Counted from the stretch's first letter, positions 23,382 through 32,330 are shown. The stretch is DNA of 64,000 bases from Kibdelosporangium aridum (GCF_900176515.1 NZ_FWXV01000002.1:1240001-1304000), one strand, 5' to 3'. Translations and numbers: made by a program. The notes: generated by a model from the sequence alone, not told the origin.

Positions 23382-24597
23382 CCATGCCCGCGTTGATCCG
23401 CATCCCCAGTTCACGGGCCTCGCGGCTGGGGTGCCGAGCGGCCTGCGCACCCAGCGCGCGCAAGAGGTCGTCAACTCGGGTGGAACGCATCTGCTCGGCG
23501 GTGTCCAGCGCGACTCCAGCGACATCGGCAGCCTTCGCCGGGTCGTCCGTGGCAAGCGCCAAGGACGCGAACTTCAGTTCAGCCAGCACCCTGGCGCGCG
23601 GGTATTGCTTGCCGAAGTCCTTGCGCGCCACGGCAAATCTCGCGTCGACATCAGCACCACCCTGCAGCATCGCCAGCGCTTCGGCGGTTTCCCCGGCGTG
23701 ATGCGCGCCGGTGTAGCGATCTGTCCATAGTGGAGCAATGTCGTCCGCGGACGCGCGGGAGAACGCCTCGTCCGCCGCACCGATCGCCCGAAGTGCCTCC
23801 TGGCGGCGCCGTCGTGCGGCCAATGCCTTGGCATGCGCGGCATGCAACATGGCCTGCCGAACCGGAACCAGCCGATCCGCACGAACAAGCGCTTGCTCAG
23901 CAAGTGTGAGAGCACGGTCGGATTGACCCGCGTCGAGCGCAAGGCGAACCATCCGAGCGAGAATCCGCGCCCGACGATGCCAGTCACCCACCTCGTCGGC
24001 ACACACGAGCGCGACGCGAAAATACCGGTTCGCCTCCTGATACGCCCCGGTGTCGAACAGCTTGAACCCACACGTGCCAACGAGATCGGCAACCGCCTGA
24101 TGCAGCGGGGCACGCAACGCGGCAGGGCAGTCGGCTACCAGCAACTGCCGTGCCCACCGAGCCTGCGACAGCGCAGCTTCAAGCATCGACCAACCGCCAT
24201 GCACGTGATCCCAATCGCTGAAGAACCGCGCGGCCCCAGCAACCTCGCGGATATGGCGCCGGTCGACCTTGGCAGGCACCGACTCCGGCGACAACCCATG
24301 GTCAGGGCGAATCGGCACTGCGGCGCGACGAGTGTTGCGCAAGCCAAGTTGGACGTCCGTGGTTACGTCGAGTATCGAACGAAGCGCCTCCCGGTAGAGC
24401 GCGCCGGGCCACGCGATGACGCCACGTTCAAGCTTGCCGATGTACCCGGCATCGATCTCGACCCGCTGCCCATGGACTTTCCACAGGTAGGCGTTGACCA
24501 GTTCGGCCAGCTCCTGCCGGGAAAGAGCATCGCCCGGGTGCTGCTGCGAGGGCGTGCGCTCCCGCAACTCGCGCAGCCTTGTATTCGGTGTCGCCAC
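23365..24597 (-). CDS. XRE-type helix-turn-helix protein with TPR-like helical domain
   Basis: GTG at 24597 is chosen because GGGGGAG is correctly spaced upstream. The 410-residue protein has an N-terminal helix-turn-helix (S-R-Q-E-L-A-E-L-V-N-A, then I-D-A-G-Y-I-G-K-L-E-R-G-V) followed by a long all-alpha region with TPR-like helix pairs. This matches regulators of the NsdA/tetratricopeptide XRE kind in Streptomyces and relatives, which often act in development or antibiotic production. No partner gene lies beside it. Upstream is the repeat-rich region. Confidence 0.8.
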   Translation of the reverse strand: MATPNTRLRELRERTPSQQHPGDALSRQELAELVNAYLWKVHGQRVEIDAGYIGKLERGVIAWPGALYREALRSILDVTTDVQLGLRNTRRAAVPIRPDHGLSPESVPAKVDRRHIREVAGAARFFSDWDHVHGGWSMLEAALSQARWARQLLVADCPAALRAPLHQAVADLVGTCGFKLFDTGAYQEANRYFRVALVCADEVGDWHRRARILARMVRLALDAGQSDRALTLAEQALVRADRLVPVRQAMLHAAHAKALAARRRRQEALRAIGAADEAFSRASADDIAPLWTDRYTGAHHAGETAEALAMLQGGADVDARFAVARKDFGKQYPRARVLAELKFASLALATDDPAKAADVAGVALDTAEQMRSTRVDDLLRALGAQAARHPSREARELGMRINAGMEKAPG

Positions 24598-24944
24598 GAT
24601 CAAGCTCCCCCGTCGACGGTGGCACCCACTCACCAACTCGTCGCCCAGCGTGATGGACCGTGCGGGGGATGTCAACCAGATGGCCGAGAAGCTGTCAAGA
24701 CTCTCAGGGAGATCTCCCCCTCACGGCTCGCGAATCCTCCCCCGTCGCATCCCTCCTGCCCGGGCTGGGCGGATGCCAAGCTTCTTGGCGAGGGGGAAGG
24801 GGCGATCCGGTCCGTTGTGTCGGGGGCAGCGGACCGGATCCTCAGCCACCAACACCATTCGCCGTCTGCCGACCATCCCGGCAGGGCCTGTCAAAGGCGG
24901 CCGCTGCAGGGCAACTACCTGGTGTGAAAGGAGACTTTGCCTTG
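24598..24944. other. Gene-free region upstream of repeat copy B with an 11-bp inverted repeat
   Basis: About 350 bp without a supported gene. GATCCGGTCCG (24804-24814) and CGGACCGGATC (24830-24840) form a perfect inverted repeat with a 15-nt loop. An AAAGGAG site lies near 24928 but leads only into the repeat module, where frames are not conserved between copies. The promoter of the XRE gene must also lie here. Confidence 0.5.
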
Positions 24945-25214
24945 TGCGGCAGCACAGGGGTGGGCTTCGGGGGTGTTCCCTCCGGTATGGCCTGGGCTTT
25001 GCCAACCACGGGGTGTCAGGAGGTCGGCCGACGCAACCCAGCACACAGCGAAAGCGATACCGACCTCTTGACGCACCGTGGTTCCGTCAGGCAGGCCGTA
25101 CCGGAGGGGACGCCCGCGCCCAGACAACGAGGGGGAAATTCGAGCTGAAAGCCCTCTCCCTCTGGGTGGCCTCCCTGCAATTCTTTTCAGAAGCCCGGAA
25201 CCGGAGCTTCACGG
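24945..25214 (+). repeat. Dispersed repeat, hairpin module, copy B
   Basis: This is the counterpart of 8387-8657 in opposite orientation. The arms at 24979-25027 and 25060-25107 pair with a few mismatches to make a stem of about 48 bp around a loop of about 32 nt. The outer flanks (TGCGGCAGCACAGGGG at the left, a TTCGAGCTGAAAGCC segment at the right) are also conserved. A one-base length change (GGGGGAAATTC against GGGGGAATTC) shifts any reading frame between copies. Confidence 0.8.
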
Positions 25215-25286
25215 AAACACCCAGCCGCCGCTTCACAGTCATGACCTGGCCAACACGCCCGACCTCGACAAACCCACAACCCCCAG

Positions 25287-25414
25287 AAAAGGACATCCCC
25301 CACCACTCCCGGGGGGACGACCCCTGGCCAGTCTACCGGGGATATGGGCAGGTCAAAGGGTTACTAGCGGGTTGTGGACAGCTAGATTTGCGAAGGGACC
25401 GTTCGTTCGGCACG
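25287..25414 (+). repeat. Dispersed repeat, second module, copy B
   Basis: This matches 8877-9010 in the same orientation: GAAAAGGACATCCCCCACC, the CCCCTGGCCAGTCTAC segment, GATATGG, a DnaA-like TGTGGACAG (25373-25381) and a weakened palindrome near 25390-25406. Its last 70 bp recur a third time at 25926-25985, directly before the GTPase stop codon. Confidence 0.7.
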
Positions 25415-25757
25415 GGTCGGGTTTGAGCGGGTTTGACCTTGGCGGATCGGATGCGGGCGAACAGGGCTTTGGCCGCCTCGCCACTGGATTCGACCTGGGC
25501 CAGCTGCTGGTTCACAGCGGATGCGTCAGGTTTTACGCGCCGAGCATGACGGCGCTGATCGGTGGATTTCGGTGTATGACGTGGCAAAGCCTGGTAACCC
25601 GCTGCCGCGGATCGTTCCGCTGCAGTCGTGCCGCCTCGGCCGGGTCGCGAAGGACCCGGCGGCCGGGCTGATCGTCAGCGAACTGCCTGCACGCGCTTCG
25701 AGCGCTCGATCGCGTGCACCGCCCGCAACGAATCGACCACATCACATTCGCCTCCAA
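25415..25757 (-). pseudogene. Decayed duplicate of the 3' end of the dynamin-like GTPase gene, interrupted by about 170 bp
   Basis: On the minus strand the segment 25417-25516 encodes V-N-Q-Q-L-A-Q-V-E-S, then A-K-A-L-F-A-R-I-R-S-A-K-V-K-P-A. This closely matches the C-terminus of the GTPase at 25986-27845. The match resumes near 25686-25715 with E-R-S-K-R-V-Q-A-V. In the true gene these two parts are contiguous, so about 170 bp of unrelated sequence splits the remnant. I cannot identify the insert, nor the 25758-25925 stretch beyond, where frames are short and broken. Confidence 0.65.
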
Positions 25758-25925
25758 CGCCCGCTATCGCGACCCTTACCAGGGCAAACGGCGCGTTCAG
25801 GTCGACTGCGACCCGGCCTCCAACAGCCCAGGCTGACCTGGATACCGCGCCAGCCAAAGGCCCAACCAGTCCAGCGTCAACCCACTGTCCTCGATGACCG
25901 CTCTGACCACGGAATTGCTCCGGCA

Positions 25926-25985
25926 GGTCAAAGGGAAAACCGGTGGACAACCAGATTTGCGAACGGACGCCTCGTTCGGCACGGG
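25926..25985 (+). repeat. Third partial copy of the DnaA-box/palindrome tail, 3' of the GTPase gene
   Basis: It begins GGCAGGTCAAAGGG as in copy B, then has GGTGGACAA (25942-25950), ATTTGC, and the inverted pair CGAACG (25960-25965) and CGTTCG (25973-25978). It sits directly downstream of the GTPase stop, as the first copy sits downstream of the htdX stop, so a terminator role is plausible. Confidence 0.6.
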
Positions 25986-27845
25986 TCAGGGCTGCTGAGC
26001 GGGCTTGACCTTGGCGGACCGGATGCGGGCGAGCAGGGCTTTGGCCGTCTCGCTGCCGGATTCGACCTTGGCTAGCTGCTGGTTCACCGCCTGCAGGCGC
26101 TTCGAGCGCTCGGTCGCGTCGAGCCGCATGGCCTTGTCGACTTCGCGGAGTTCTTGCTCGATCGAGGCGATCCGGCGGCCGAGGGCGTCGTCCAGGGCGA
26201 GCGACAGTTCCTGTTCGGCTTGGATCAGCTGGTCGGCGACCATCTGGTCGAGCGTGGAACGGGCGTCGGCGATCGCGTCGGTCAGCCACGTCTTCATGTG
26301 TTGCTTGTCCTGGGCGTGACGGCGGGTTCTGGAGATCCACCAGCCGGCGCCGAGGCCGAGCACGATCGTCACCGGGGCCACGATCACGCCGAGGGTTCCG
26401 GCGGCCGCCGCGCCGAACAACCCGAGTGGCAGGGTGGCGAGTTTGCCCAGGCCCACGCCGCCGGAGATGCCCATCATCACCATCAGCTTGTCCTCGGAAG
26501 TGCCGGGACGTTTCTCCGGGGTACGCAGTACGACGGGTGGTTGGCCTGCGCGGGCGTACTGGGCCTGGAGCATCACCAGTTCGTCCGGGGAGAACAGGCC
26601 GATCAGCACGGTTTCGCCGATCTTGTTCAGTCTGGCGCCCACCGACATGCTGATTCGCCGGGATACCAGTTGCAGCGCCGCGTCGACCTGGTTGGGCAGT
26701 GCTGCGAGGGCGTCGCGGTCCGCCGTGTCGATCGCTTGGCGGAACCACGTCTGCATGTCGCGCATTTCGCGGCTGACTTCGTGGGTGTTCTCGACGCGGG
26801 TGCGTTGGATTTCGCCGCGCAGCTTCACCTGCCAGCCGCGGGCGGCTGATTTGCGTTGTGCGGTCAGCTCTTCCTTGCGTGCCCGCAAGGCTTTTGCTTC
26901 CTCTGCGCCGGTGGTCAGCGCGCGGGACTCGGCCGTCAGTTGGACCTTGACCTCGTCCAGCGAGGTCGTCAGCGCACGCATCGTGTTGGCTTCGGCGAGC
27001 ATCGCGGCCTTGCCGATCACCAACTCCTGCAAGGCTTCCGACAGCCCAGCGAGGCCGGACTTCTCCTTGAGCATGTCCGCGGCTTGCTGGTTCGGCGCTT
27101 TCTGCGCCATCTCGTACATCCGCGCCGACACCGGGTGGAACACCGAGTCGGCGAACCGGGGTGCGTGGTCACGCAGCAGGCCCTGGTTCGCCTCGAGTAC
27201 CTGCCGCCAGCCCCGGTATTGGTCCACCTTGGACAGAGCGAACAGCACGGTTTCCACGCGGTCGCCGACGTTGCGCAGGAAGTTCAGCTCGCCCACGGTG
27301 AACGGCGCGGACGCGTCGATCACGAACAGCAGCGCGGTCGCGCTGGCCGCGGCTTCCAACGCCAGTTCGCCGTGCACCGAGTCCAGCCCGCCGACGCCGG
27401 GGGTGTCCACAATGGAGATCTTGCTGAGCAGCTCGACCGGGCCGTCGACCTCGACGTACCGCGGTGGCAGGTGCCCTTCCGGCAGGTCGTGCGCGGCGGA
27501 CACCCAGTTCACCAACTGCCCGAGATCGACCTGGATCGGCGCGAGATGCCCGGGATAGCACGCCCGCGCTTCCCATTCCGGCGCGTGCCCGAAGATCAGG
27601 TACGTCGCCGTCGCCACGTCAGCGTCCACAGGGGACAGGCCGGGGCGGTCAAGCAGGGCGTTGACCAGCGAGCTCTTGCCGCGGTTGGTCTCGCCCACGG
27701 TGACCACGGTCGGCTGGCGCCGCCGACGGGCGCGTAGCTCCTCGACCCACGAGGCGGACTCCGGCGAGATCTCACGCAGCAGCTTCAACATCTGCTCGCG
27801 GTGCTGGGCGACCTGCTTGGGCAGGCTGGGAGCGGGCGCCGTCAC
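25986..27845 (-). CDS. Dynamin-like GTPase (large, membrane-associated)
   Basis: The 619-residue protein has a dynamin-type GTPase domain: G1 G-E-T-N-R-G-K-S at residues 51-58, G3 D-T-P-G-V-G-G, and G4 S-K-V-D. Long helical segments follow, then a hydrophobic Gly/Ala/Leu-rich stretch (about residues 465-510) able to enter or cross the membrane, and a charged helical tail. This is the layout of bacterial dynamins such as IniA/IniC and DynA/DynB. They bind and remodel membranes, for example in cell division or stress. The GTG start overlaps the GrpE-like stop as GTGA. Its 3' end is partly duplicated downstream. Confidence 0.88.
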   Translation of the reverse strand: MTAPAPSLPKQVAQHREQMLKLLREISPESASWVEELRARRRRQPTVVTVGETNRGKSSLVNALLDRPGLSPVDADVATATYLIFGHAPEWEARACYPGHLAPIQVDLGQLVNWVSAAHDLPEGHLPPRYVEVDGPVELLSKISIVDTPGVGGLDSVHGELALEAAASATALLFVIDASAPFTVGELNFLRNVGDRVETVLFALSKVDQYRGWRQVLEANQGLLRDHAPRFADSVFHPVSARMYEMAQKAPNQQAADMLKEKSGLAGLSEALQELVIGKAAMLAEANTMRALTTSLDEVKVQLTAESRALTTGAEEAKALRARKEELTAQRKSAARGWQVKLRGEIQRTRVENTHEVSREMRDMQTWFRQAIDTADRDALAALPNQVDAALQLVSRRISMSVGARLNKIGETVLIGLFSPDELVMLQAQYARAGQPPVVLRTPEKRPGTSEDKLMVMMGISGGVGLGKLATLPLGLFGAAAAGTLGVIVAPVTIVLGLGAGWWISRTRRHAQDKQHMKTWLTDAIADARSTLDQMVADQLIQAEQELSLALDDALGRRIASIEQELREVDKAMRLDATERSKRLQAVNQQLAKVESGSETAKALLARIRSAKVKPAQQP

Positions 27846-28252
27846 GGTTGCCGGGCCTTGTACACGGTCACGATCGGCGCCCGCAGCAAGCGCCCGCGAT
27901 CAGCGAATCCCACCACTTCTGTCTCCGCAACCACGCCGTCCATCGTCAAGTCCTGAGTCGGCACGGTACCGCCTGCCTCGTGCCGCGCCGGGTCGAACAG
28001 ATCACCGTCCGGCCGGATCGCGGCGACGCCGATACCCGCGAGCCCCTCCTCGATCCGCTCAACCACCCCCGGGCTGCGGGCGCGGTCGAGGGCGTACAGG
28101 CAGAGCTGGACGAGCGAGTCCCGCTCGGCCAGCGCCTGCTTGAGCGTCTCGCTCTGGTCGATGCCCGCGATCACCTCGGCGCTGACCTCGATCGTCGGGT
28201 CGGTCTCGTCGTCGGCCTTGGTGCGCCGGAAAAGGGAAGCCAACGAGATCAC
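27842..28252 (-). CDS. GrpE-like protein encoded between two dynamin-like GTPases
   Basis: The 136-residue protein has a short helical N-terminal part. Its C-terminal beta domain is of the GrpE kind: I-R-P-D-G-D-L-F-D-P-A-R-H-E-A, then V-G-F-A-D-R-G-R-L-L-R-A-P-I-V-x-V. GrpE releases ADP from DnaK. This copy lacks the long dimerising helix of true GrpE (usual length is near 200), and no dnaK or Hsp70-like gene lies in the window. Its placement inside a GTPase operon suggests it acts on, or scaffolds, the dynamin pair, which is inference. Confidence 0.8.
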   Translation of the reverse strand: MISLASLFRRTKADDETDPTIEVSAEVIAGIDQSETLKQALAERDSLVQLCLYALDRARSPGVVERIEEGLAGIGVAAIRPDGDLFDPARHEAGGTVPTQDLTMDGVVAETEVVGFADRGRLLRAPIVTVYKARQP

Positions 28253-28294
28253 CCTGTCTGCGAGATGAGGACGCCTGTCGCGCCGAAATTACCC

Positions 28295-29845
28295 TTAGTT
28301 GCCGCGAAGTTGTTGCCAGATGAGGAAATAGGCCCGGTGCACGACATGCGCCACGCGACTTTGCGCCGGTGTCGCACCGAACGAGGCGAACGAACGCCAC
28401 CAGCCCGCGCGCTCCAGCGCGTACGCGACCAACTCGTGCTGCGGACGCCCCTTCATGCCGAGTTGCTCGCCGACGTCCGCACTGCCGCCGACGCGCAGCA
28501 CCTCCTCGGCCAGGTCCTCCGGCATCGCGACGGCACCGGATGTGACCAGCGTGAGCGCTTCGAGCAGGCGCAGCGCGTGCGCCTCAGGCTTGGCCAGCAG
28601 GACTTCGATGGCGTCGTGCACTTTTTGCCGTTCGCCCAGGTCACCGGACGCCTGAGCCAGCGCGGTCACAGACGCCAGCGCCGCAGCGGCTTTGATGCCG
28701 TCCGCCCTGGCGCGGAACACGGCGTCCAGCCGTGCACGGACTGTCGCGAGGCCAGACGCGTCCAAGAGCTTGCGCCGCAACGCACCCGCGGTCAGCTCAG
28801 GCTCTGCGCGCAGTGCTTCGACGGCTTGGGCAATGCCGTAGAGGTCGAGCTTTTCCAGCAGGCGCAGCCGGGTGCCGCTGGGCACGTCGCAGTCCCACGT
28901 GGTGAAGATGTCCGCCGAGACCAGCATCATTTCCCAGGTCACGTCGTCGAGCTGGGCGAGCTGCTTCAACGCGTCGGCGTCGGCCTGGGTGAACCCGCCG
29001 GACTCCGCGGTCTCCGCGAGCAGCCCGATCACCGGCAGTACGTCCGCGACGCGCGGCTTGAGCGTGACGGCTTGTTTCTCGGCGAGCAGCGACGCGGCCT
29101 TCCACACGTCGCCATCCGCGCCGGTGACCGACTCCGGTGCGATCGTGTCCGCCTTGTTCAGCACCGCGATCGCGTTCACCGGACCGGCTTCCCGGCTGGC
29201 CGTCGCCGCCGTGAACGCCGCGAGCGCTTGCTGGTCATCAGCGCGCACGCCCTGCGTCACGACGTAGAGCACGGCTTCGGCGCCTGCCACGGCGTTGCGT
29301 GAAGTGTCGTCGAGGTCGTTGGACTCTTCCTCGTCGGGTTTGGCCGCGCCAAGCAGTTGTTCGGTCCGCGCCACCGACGCGGCGTCCAGCGAGCCAAGGC
29401 CGGGCGTGTCGATCACGGTCAGCTCGCGCAGGACCGCGTTCGTCAGGTACGCCTCGATGTGCGAGACCTGGTCGAAGTCCACGTCGAGGGTGGCCGGGAT
29501 CATCCCGTTCGCGTCGAAGGGCAGCACCTGTTTGCGGCCGTCGGTGAAGATCACTTCGACGCGGTCGACCGTGCCGTACTGGAACCTGGTCACCAGCCGG
29601 GTGCACTCGCCGACGTCGGTCGGTGCCACCCGGCGCCCGATCAGGGCGTTGACCAGCGTCGACTTGCCGGACTTGATCCGGCCGGCCACCGCGACCTGCA
29701 GCGGTGCGGACAACCGGCGCAGCACTTCCCGGAAGCCGGCCGCGGTACGGGCCGAGACCTGCGGCTGCAACCGGACGCACAGCTGCGCGACCGCAGCCGA
29801 CAACGGGCCGGCCAGGTGCTGCTGCTGATCGGTCGCCGTCGTCAC
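28295..29845 (-). CDS. Dynamin-like GTPase (soluble partner)
   Basis: The 516-residue protein has the G1 motif G-R-I-K-S-G-K-S at residues 55-62, G3 D-T-P-G-L-G and G4 N-K-A-D, followed by an all-helical region. No clear membrane segment is seen, unlike its operon partner. Bacterial dynamins often work in pairs, one membrane-anchored and one soluble, as with IniA/IniC or DynA/DynB. The GTG start at 29845 is the first gene of a three-gene operon with the GrpE-like protein and the second GTPase. Confidence 0.87.
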   Translation of the reverse strand: MTTATDQQQHLAGPLSAAVAQLCVRLQPQVSARTAAGFREVLRRLSAPLQVAVAGRIKSGKSTLVNALIGRRVAPTDVGECTRLVTRFQYGTVDRVEVIFTDGRKQVLPFDANGMIPATLDVDFDQVSHIEAYLTNAVLRELTVIDTPGLGSLDAASVARTEQLLGAAKPDEEESNDLDDTSRNAVAGAEAVLYVVTQGVRADDQQALAAFTAATASREAGPVNAIAVLNKADTIAPESVTGADGDVWKAASLLAEKQAVTLKPRVADVLPVIGLLAETAESGGFTQADADALKQLAQLDDVTWEMMLVSADIFTTWDCDVPSGTRLRLLEKLDLYGIAQAVEALRAEPELTAGALRRKLLDASGLATVRARLDAVFRARADGIKAAAALASVTALAQASGDLGERQKVHDAIEVLLAKPEAHALRLLEALTLVTSGAVAMPEDLAEEVLRVGGSADVGEQLGMKGRPQHELVAYALERAGWWRSFASFGATPAQSRVAHVVHRAYFLIWQQLRGN

Positions 29846-29913
29846 TCGTCGAATCGTGCCATGTCCTGGCAGGGCACGGTTGCAAACCCGTCAATCGGGG
29901 GTAACCACCCTGC

Positions 29914-30366
29914 ATGGACACGAACAGCTACATCGCCTTCCTCGTGGTCGGTGTCATCCTCGTGGCCATCGACGGGCAGATCATCTACCGGAGCGGGCGG
30001 CGGTATCTCGAGCGTTCTCATGGCGATTCCGGTGCGGGCACGTCCATGGCGCGCCTGGTCACCGTGCTGTTCCACCTCGTGGTGCTCGGTCTGCTGATGC
30101 TGATCTCGACCGTCGATGTCGGCGACAACCAGACCGAGGGTGTCATCCTGCGGCTCGGCATCGTGTTGCTGCTGCTGGCGGCGGCGCACGGCGTCACCAT
30201 GGCGATCCTCGCGCGGATCAAGGAAAGCCAGGTGCAGGAGCAACTGGCCGAGGAACTGGCGCATCCCCAGCAGCCACCACTCCGGCATGAGCAGACGCCG
30301 GAGCCGAGCATCGACAGCGCGCCGACCACCACCACCAACCCGCCTCCGCCGTACCTCTCGCCCTAA
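29914..30366 (+). CDS. Small membrane protein of unknown function
   Basis: The 150-residue protein has three hydrophobic segments (about residues 6-24, 47-65 and 79-100) and then a polar Pro/Thr-rich tail probably in the cytoplasm. It is divergent from the dynamin operon, 68 bp away. I recognise no named family. A hairpin terminator follows. Confidence 0.7.
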   Translation: MDTNSYIAFLVVGVILVAIDGQIIYRSGRRYLERSHGDSGAGTSMARLVTVLFHLVVLGLLMLISTVDVGDNQTEGVILRLGIVLLLLAAAHGVTMAILARIKESQVQEQLAEELAHPQQPPLRHEQTPEPSIDSAPTTTTNPPPPYLSP

Positions 30367-30390
30367 TCAGCCTCCAGGGCGAGGCGAGTC

Positions 30391-30417
30391 AGCCTCCGGC
30401 TCGACGCGCCGGAGGCT
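30391..30417. terminator. Hairpin between the membrane-protein and sensor-kinase genes
   Basis: AGCCTCCGGC and GCCGGAGGCT form a perfect 10-bp stem with a 7-nt loop, 25 bp after the stop. It overlaps the region where the kinase promoter would lie. Confidence 0.6.
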
Positions 30418-30439
30418 GCCGCACGCTTAGGCTGCAGGG

Positions 30440-31627
30440 GTGCGACGGCTGAGCCTGTGGATGCGCGCGCATCCGACGTTCGGCGACTCGCTGCTGGCCT
30501 TGTTCCTGGTGCTCTTCGAGATTCCCCAGGTGATCACCGGGCCCGGCGATCAGCCGTGGTGGTTGCACGCCCTGGTGGACGTCGGGCTGATCGCGCCGGT
30601 CGTGATGCGCAGGCGCCGTCCGGTCATGGCCTGCTACACGATCCTCTTCGCCGGGTACATCCAGCTGTTGATCGACGTGCTGGACAAGATGTCGGAGCCG
30701 CTCAGGCCTTCCGACATGGCGATCGGGATCGCGCTCTACACGATGGTCGTCTACGTGGGCCGTCGTCAGGCGTTGATCTACGGCGCATGGGTGACCGGCG
30801 GAACCGTGCTCTGGACGGTCTGGCTGATCCGGCCCCGGATGGACGACCTGTGGTGGATCGCGGGCGTGGCCGTGATGGTGCTGCTGGCGTTCTGCTGGAC
30901 GCTCGGTGAATTCGTCGGCGCCCGCCGCGCGTATCAGAACGAGGTGGAGCAACGGCTGCGGCTGTTGGAGACCGAGCGCGACCACCAAGCGAAGATCGCC
31001 GTCGCCGAGGAACGTGCCCGTATCGCGCGCGAACTGCACGACGTGGTGGCGCACGCGGTGAGCGTCATGGTCGTACAGGCCGATGGTGCTCAATACGCCG
31101 TCAACACCAACCCCGAACTGGCCGAACGGGCGATCAAGACGATCTCGTCGACCGGGCGGGAGGCGTTGACCGAGCTGCGCCGGTTGCTCGGTGTGCTGCG
31201 GGCCGAGGAGAACACCGACGAACGCACCCCGCAGCCCGGCACGAACTCACTGAACGACCTGGCCGAGCGGGTCCGTCTGGTCGGCCTGCCGGTGCGGCTG
31301 AAGCTCAAGGGCGAACTGGACAGCCTGCCTGCCGGTATCGGCCTGGGCATCTACCGGATCGTGCAGGAAGCGCTGACGAACACGTTGAAACACGCGGGCG
31401 CCGGGGCGTCCGCGGTCGTGCGGGTCGCACGGATCGGCGAGAACATCGAGTTGGACATCACCGACGACGGCTTCGGCACCCCGCACGAACTGGTGTCGAT
31501 CTCCGGGGGCAATGGCCTGATCGGAATGCGGGAACGAGCGAACGTCTTCGGCGGGACACTGCAGGCCGGGCCCCGGCCGGGCGGCGGCTGGCACGTCCAC
31601 GCGGTACTGCCCATTCAAGGAACATAG
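30440..31627 (+). CDS. Two-component sensor histidine kinase (HisKA_3 / NarL-type)
   Basis: The 395-residue protein has an N-terminal membrane region with about five hydrophobic helices (residues 14-160) and a dimerisation helix. The phosphoacceptor His is in E-R-A-R-I-A-R-E-L-H-D-V-V-A-H. A HATPase domain follows with D-D-G-F-G-T and G-N-G-L-I-G-M-R-E-R. The signal is unknown. A TAGGCT box ends 6 nt before the GTG, so it may be leaderless. The response regulator gene is 5 bp downstream. Confidence 0.92.
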   Translation: MRRLSLWMRAHPTFGDSLLALFLVLFEIPQVITGPGDQPWWLHALVDVGLIAPVVMRRRRPVMACYTILFAGYIQLLIDVLDKMSEPLRPSDMAIGIALYTMVVYVGRRQALIYGAWVTGGTVLWTVWLIRPRMDDLWWIAGVAVMVLLAFCWTLGEFVGARRAYQNEVEQRLRLLETERDHQAKIAVAEERARIARELHDVVAHAVSVMVVQADGAQYAVNTNPELAERAIKTISSTGREALTELRRLLGVLRAEENTDERTPQPGTNSLNDLAERVRLVGLPVRLKLKGELDSLPAGIGLGIYRIVQEALTNTLKHAGAGASAVVRVARIGENIELDITDDGFGTPHELVSISGGNGLIGMRERANVFGGTLQAGPRPGGGWHVHAVLPIQGT

Positions 31628-31632
31628 GGAAC

Positions 31633-32289
31633 ATGATCAGAGTGGTACTGGTCGACGACCAGGAGCTGATGCGCGTCGGCTTCCGCATGGTGCTCGGTGC
31701 ACAGCCCGACATGGAGATCGTCGGCGAGGCAGGCGACGGCGACGCGGCCGTGAAACTGGCGGCCTCGCTACGCCCGGACGTGGTGCTGATGGACGTCCGG
31801 ATGCCGGTGCTCGACGGCGTCGAGGCGACCAAGCAGATCACCGAGGCCGGGACGGCGAAGGTGCTCGTGATGACGACCTTCGACCTGGACGAATACGCGC
31901 TGACGGCACTGCGAAACGGCGCCAGCGGCTTCATGCTCAAGGACACCCCGCCGGATCACCTGGTCGCGGCTCTGCGGTCGGTGGCCAGCGGGGATGCCGT
32001 GGTTTCGCCGAGCGTGACCCGTCGTCTGCTCGACCGGTTCCTGGGTGCTTCCGGTGGTCAGTTGCGGGACGCTTCGGTGCTCGACGCTTTGACCGATCGG
32101 GAGCGTGAGGTCCTTGTGCTGATGGCCCAAGGACTTTCCAACACCGAGATCGCCCGGAAGCTGTTCCTGTCCGAGGCGACCGTGAAGACGCACGTCGGCC
32201 GGGTGCTGGCGAAGCTTGAGCTGCGTGACCGAGTGCAGGCGGTCGTACTGGCGTACGAGACCGGCCTCGTCCGCCCAGGTGAGGCCTAG
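31633..32289 (+). CDS. LuxR/NarL-family response regulator
   Basis: The 218-residue protein has a receiver domain with the acidic pocket V-D-D-Q near the start, the phosphorylated Asp in L-M-D-V-R-M-P near residue 54, and the Lys in M-L-K-D-T. The C-terminal LuxR helix-turn-helix reads L-T-D-R-E-R-E-V-L, then S-N-T-E-I-A-R-K-L-F-L-S-E-A-T-V-K-T-H-V. It is the cognate partner of the upstream kinase. The target genes are not evident from context. Confidence 0.94.
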   Translation: MIRVVLVDDQELMRVGFRMVLGAQPDMEIVGEAGDGDAAVKLAASLRPDVVLMDVRMPVLDGVEATKQITEAGTAKVLVMTTFDLDEYALTALRNGASGFMLKDTPPDHLVAALRSVASGDAVVSPSVTRRLLDRFLGASGGQLRDASVLDALTDREREVLVLMAQGLSNTEIARKLFLSEATVKTHVGRVLAKLELRDRVQAVVLAYETGLVRPGEA

Positions 32290-32330
32290 TTTTTCGCGAT
32301 CTTGTCGGCCCCCTGCGGTAACGTGAGATC

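Noticed and set aside
25797..25982. Minus-strand 61-codon frame ending near the third repeat copy
   Set aside because: It contains a plausible-looking internal segment but begins inside the repeat tail and has no ribosome-binding site or identifiable product.
25521..26075. 184-codon plus-strand frame across the GTPase-tail remnant
   Set aside because: It crosses the duplicated tail, the insert and the true GTPase 3' end. The part at 25540-25680 could be a gene fragment, but no family is recognised.
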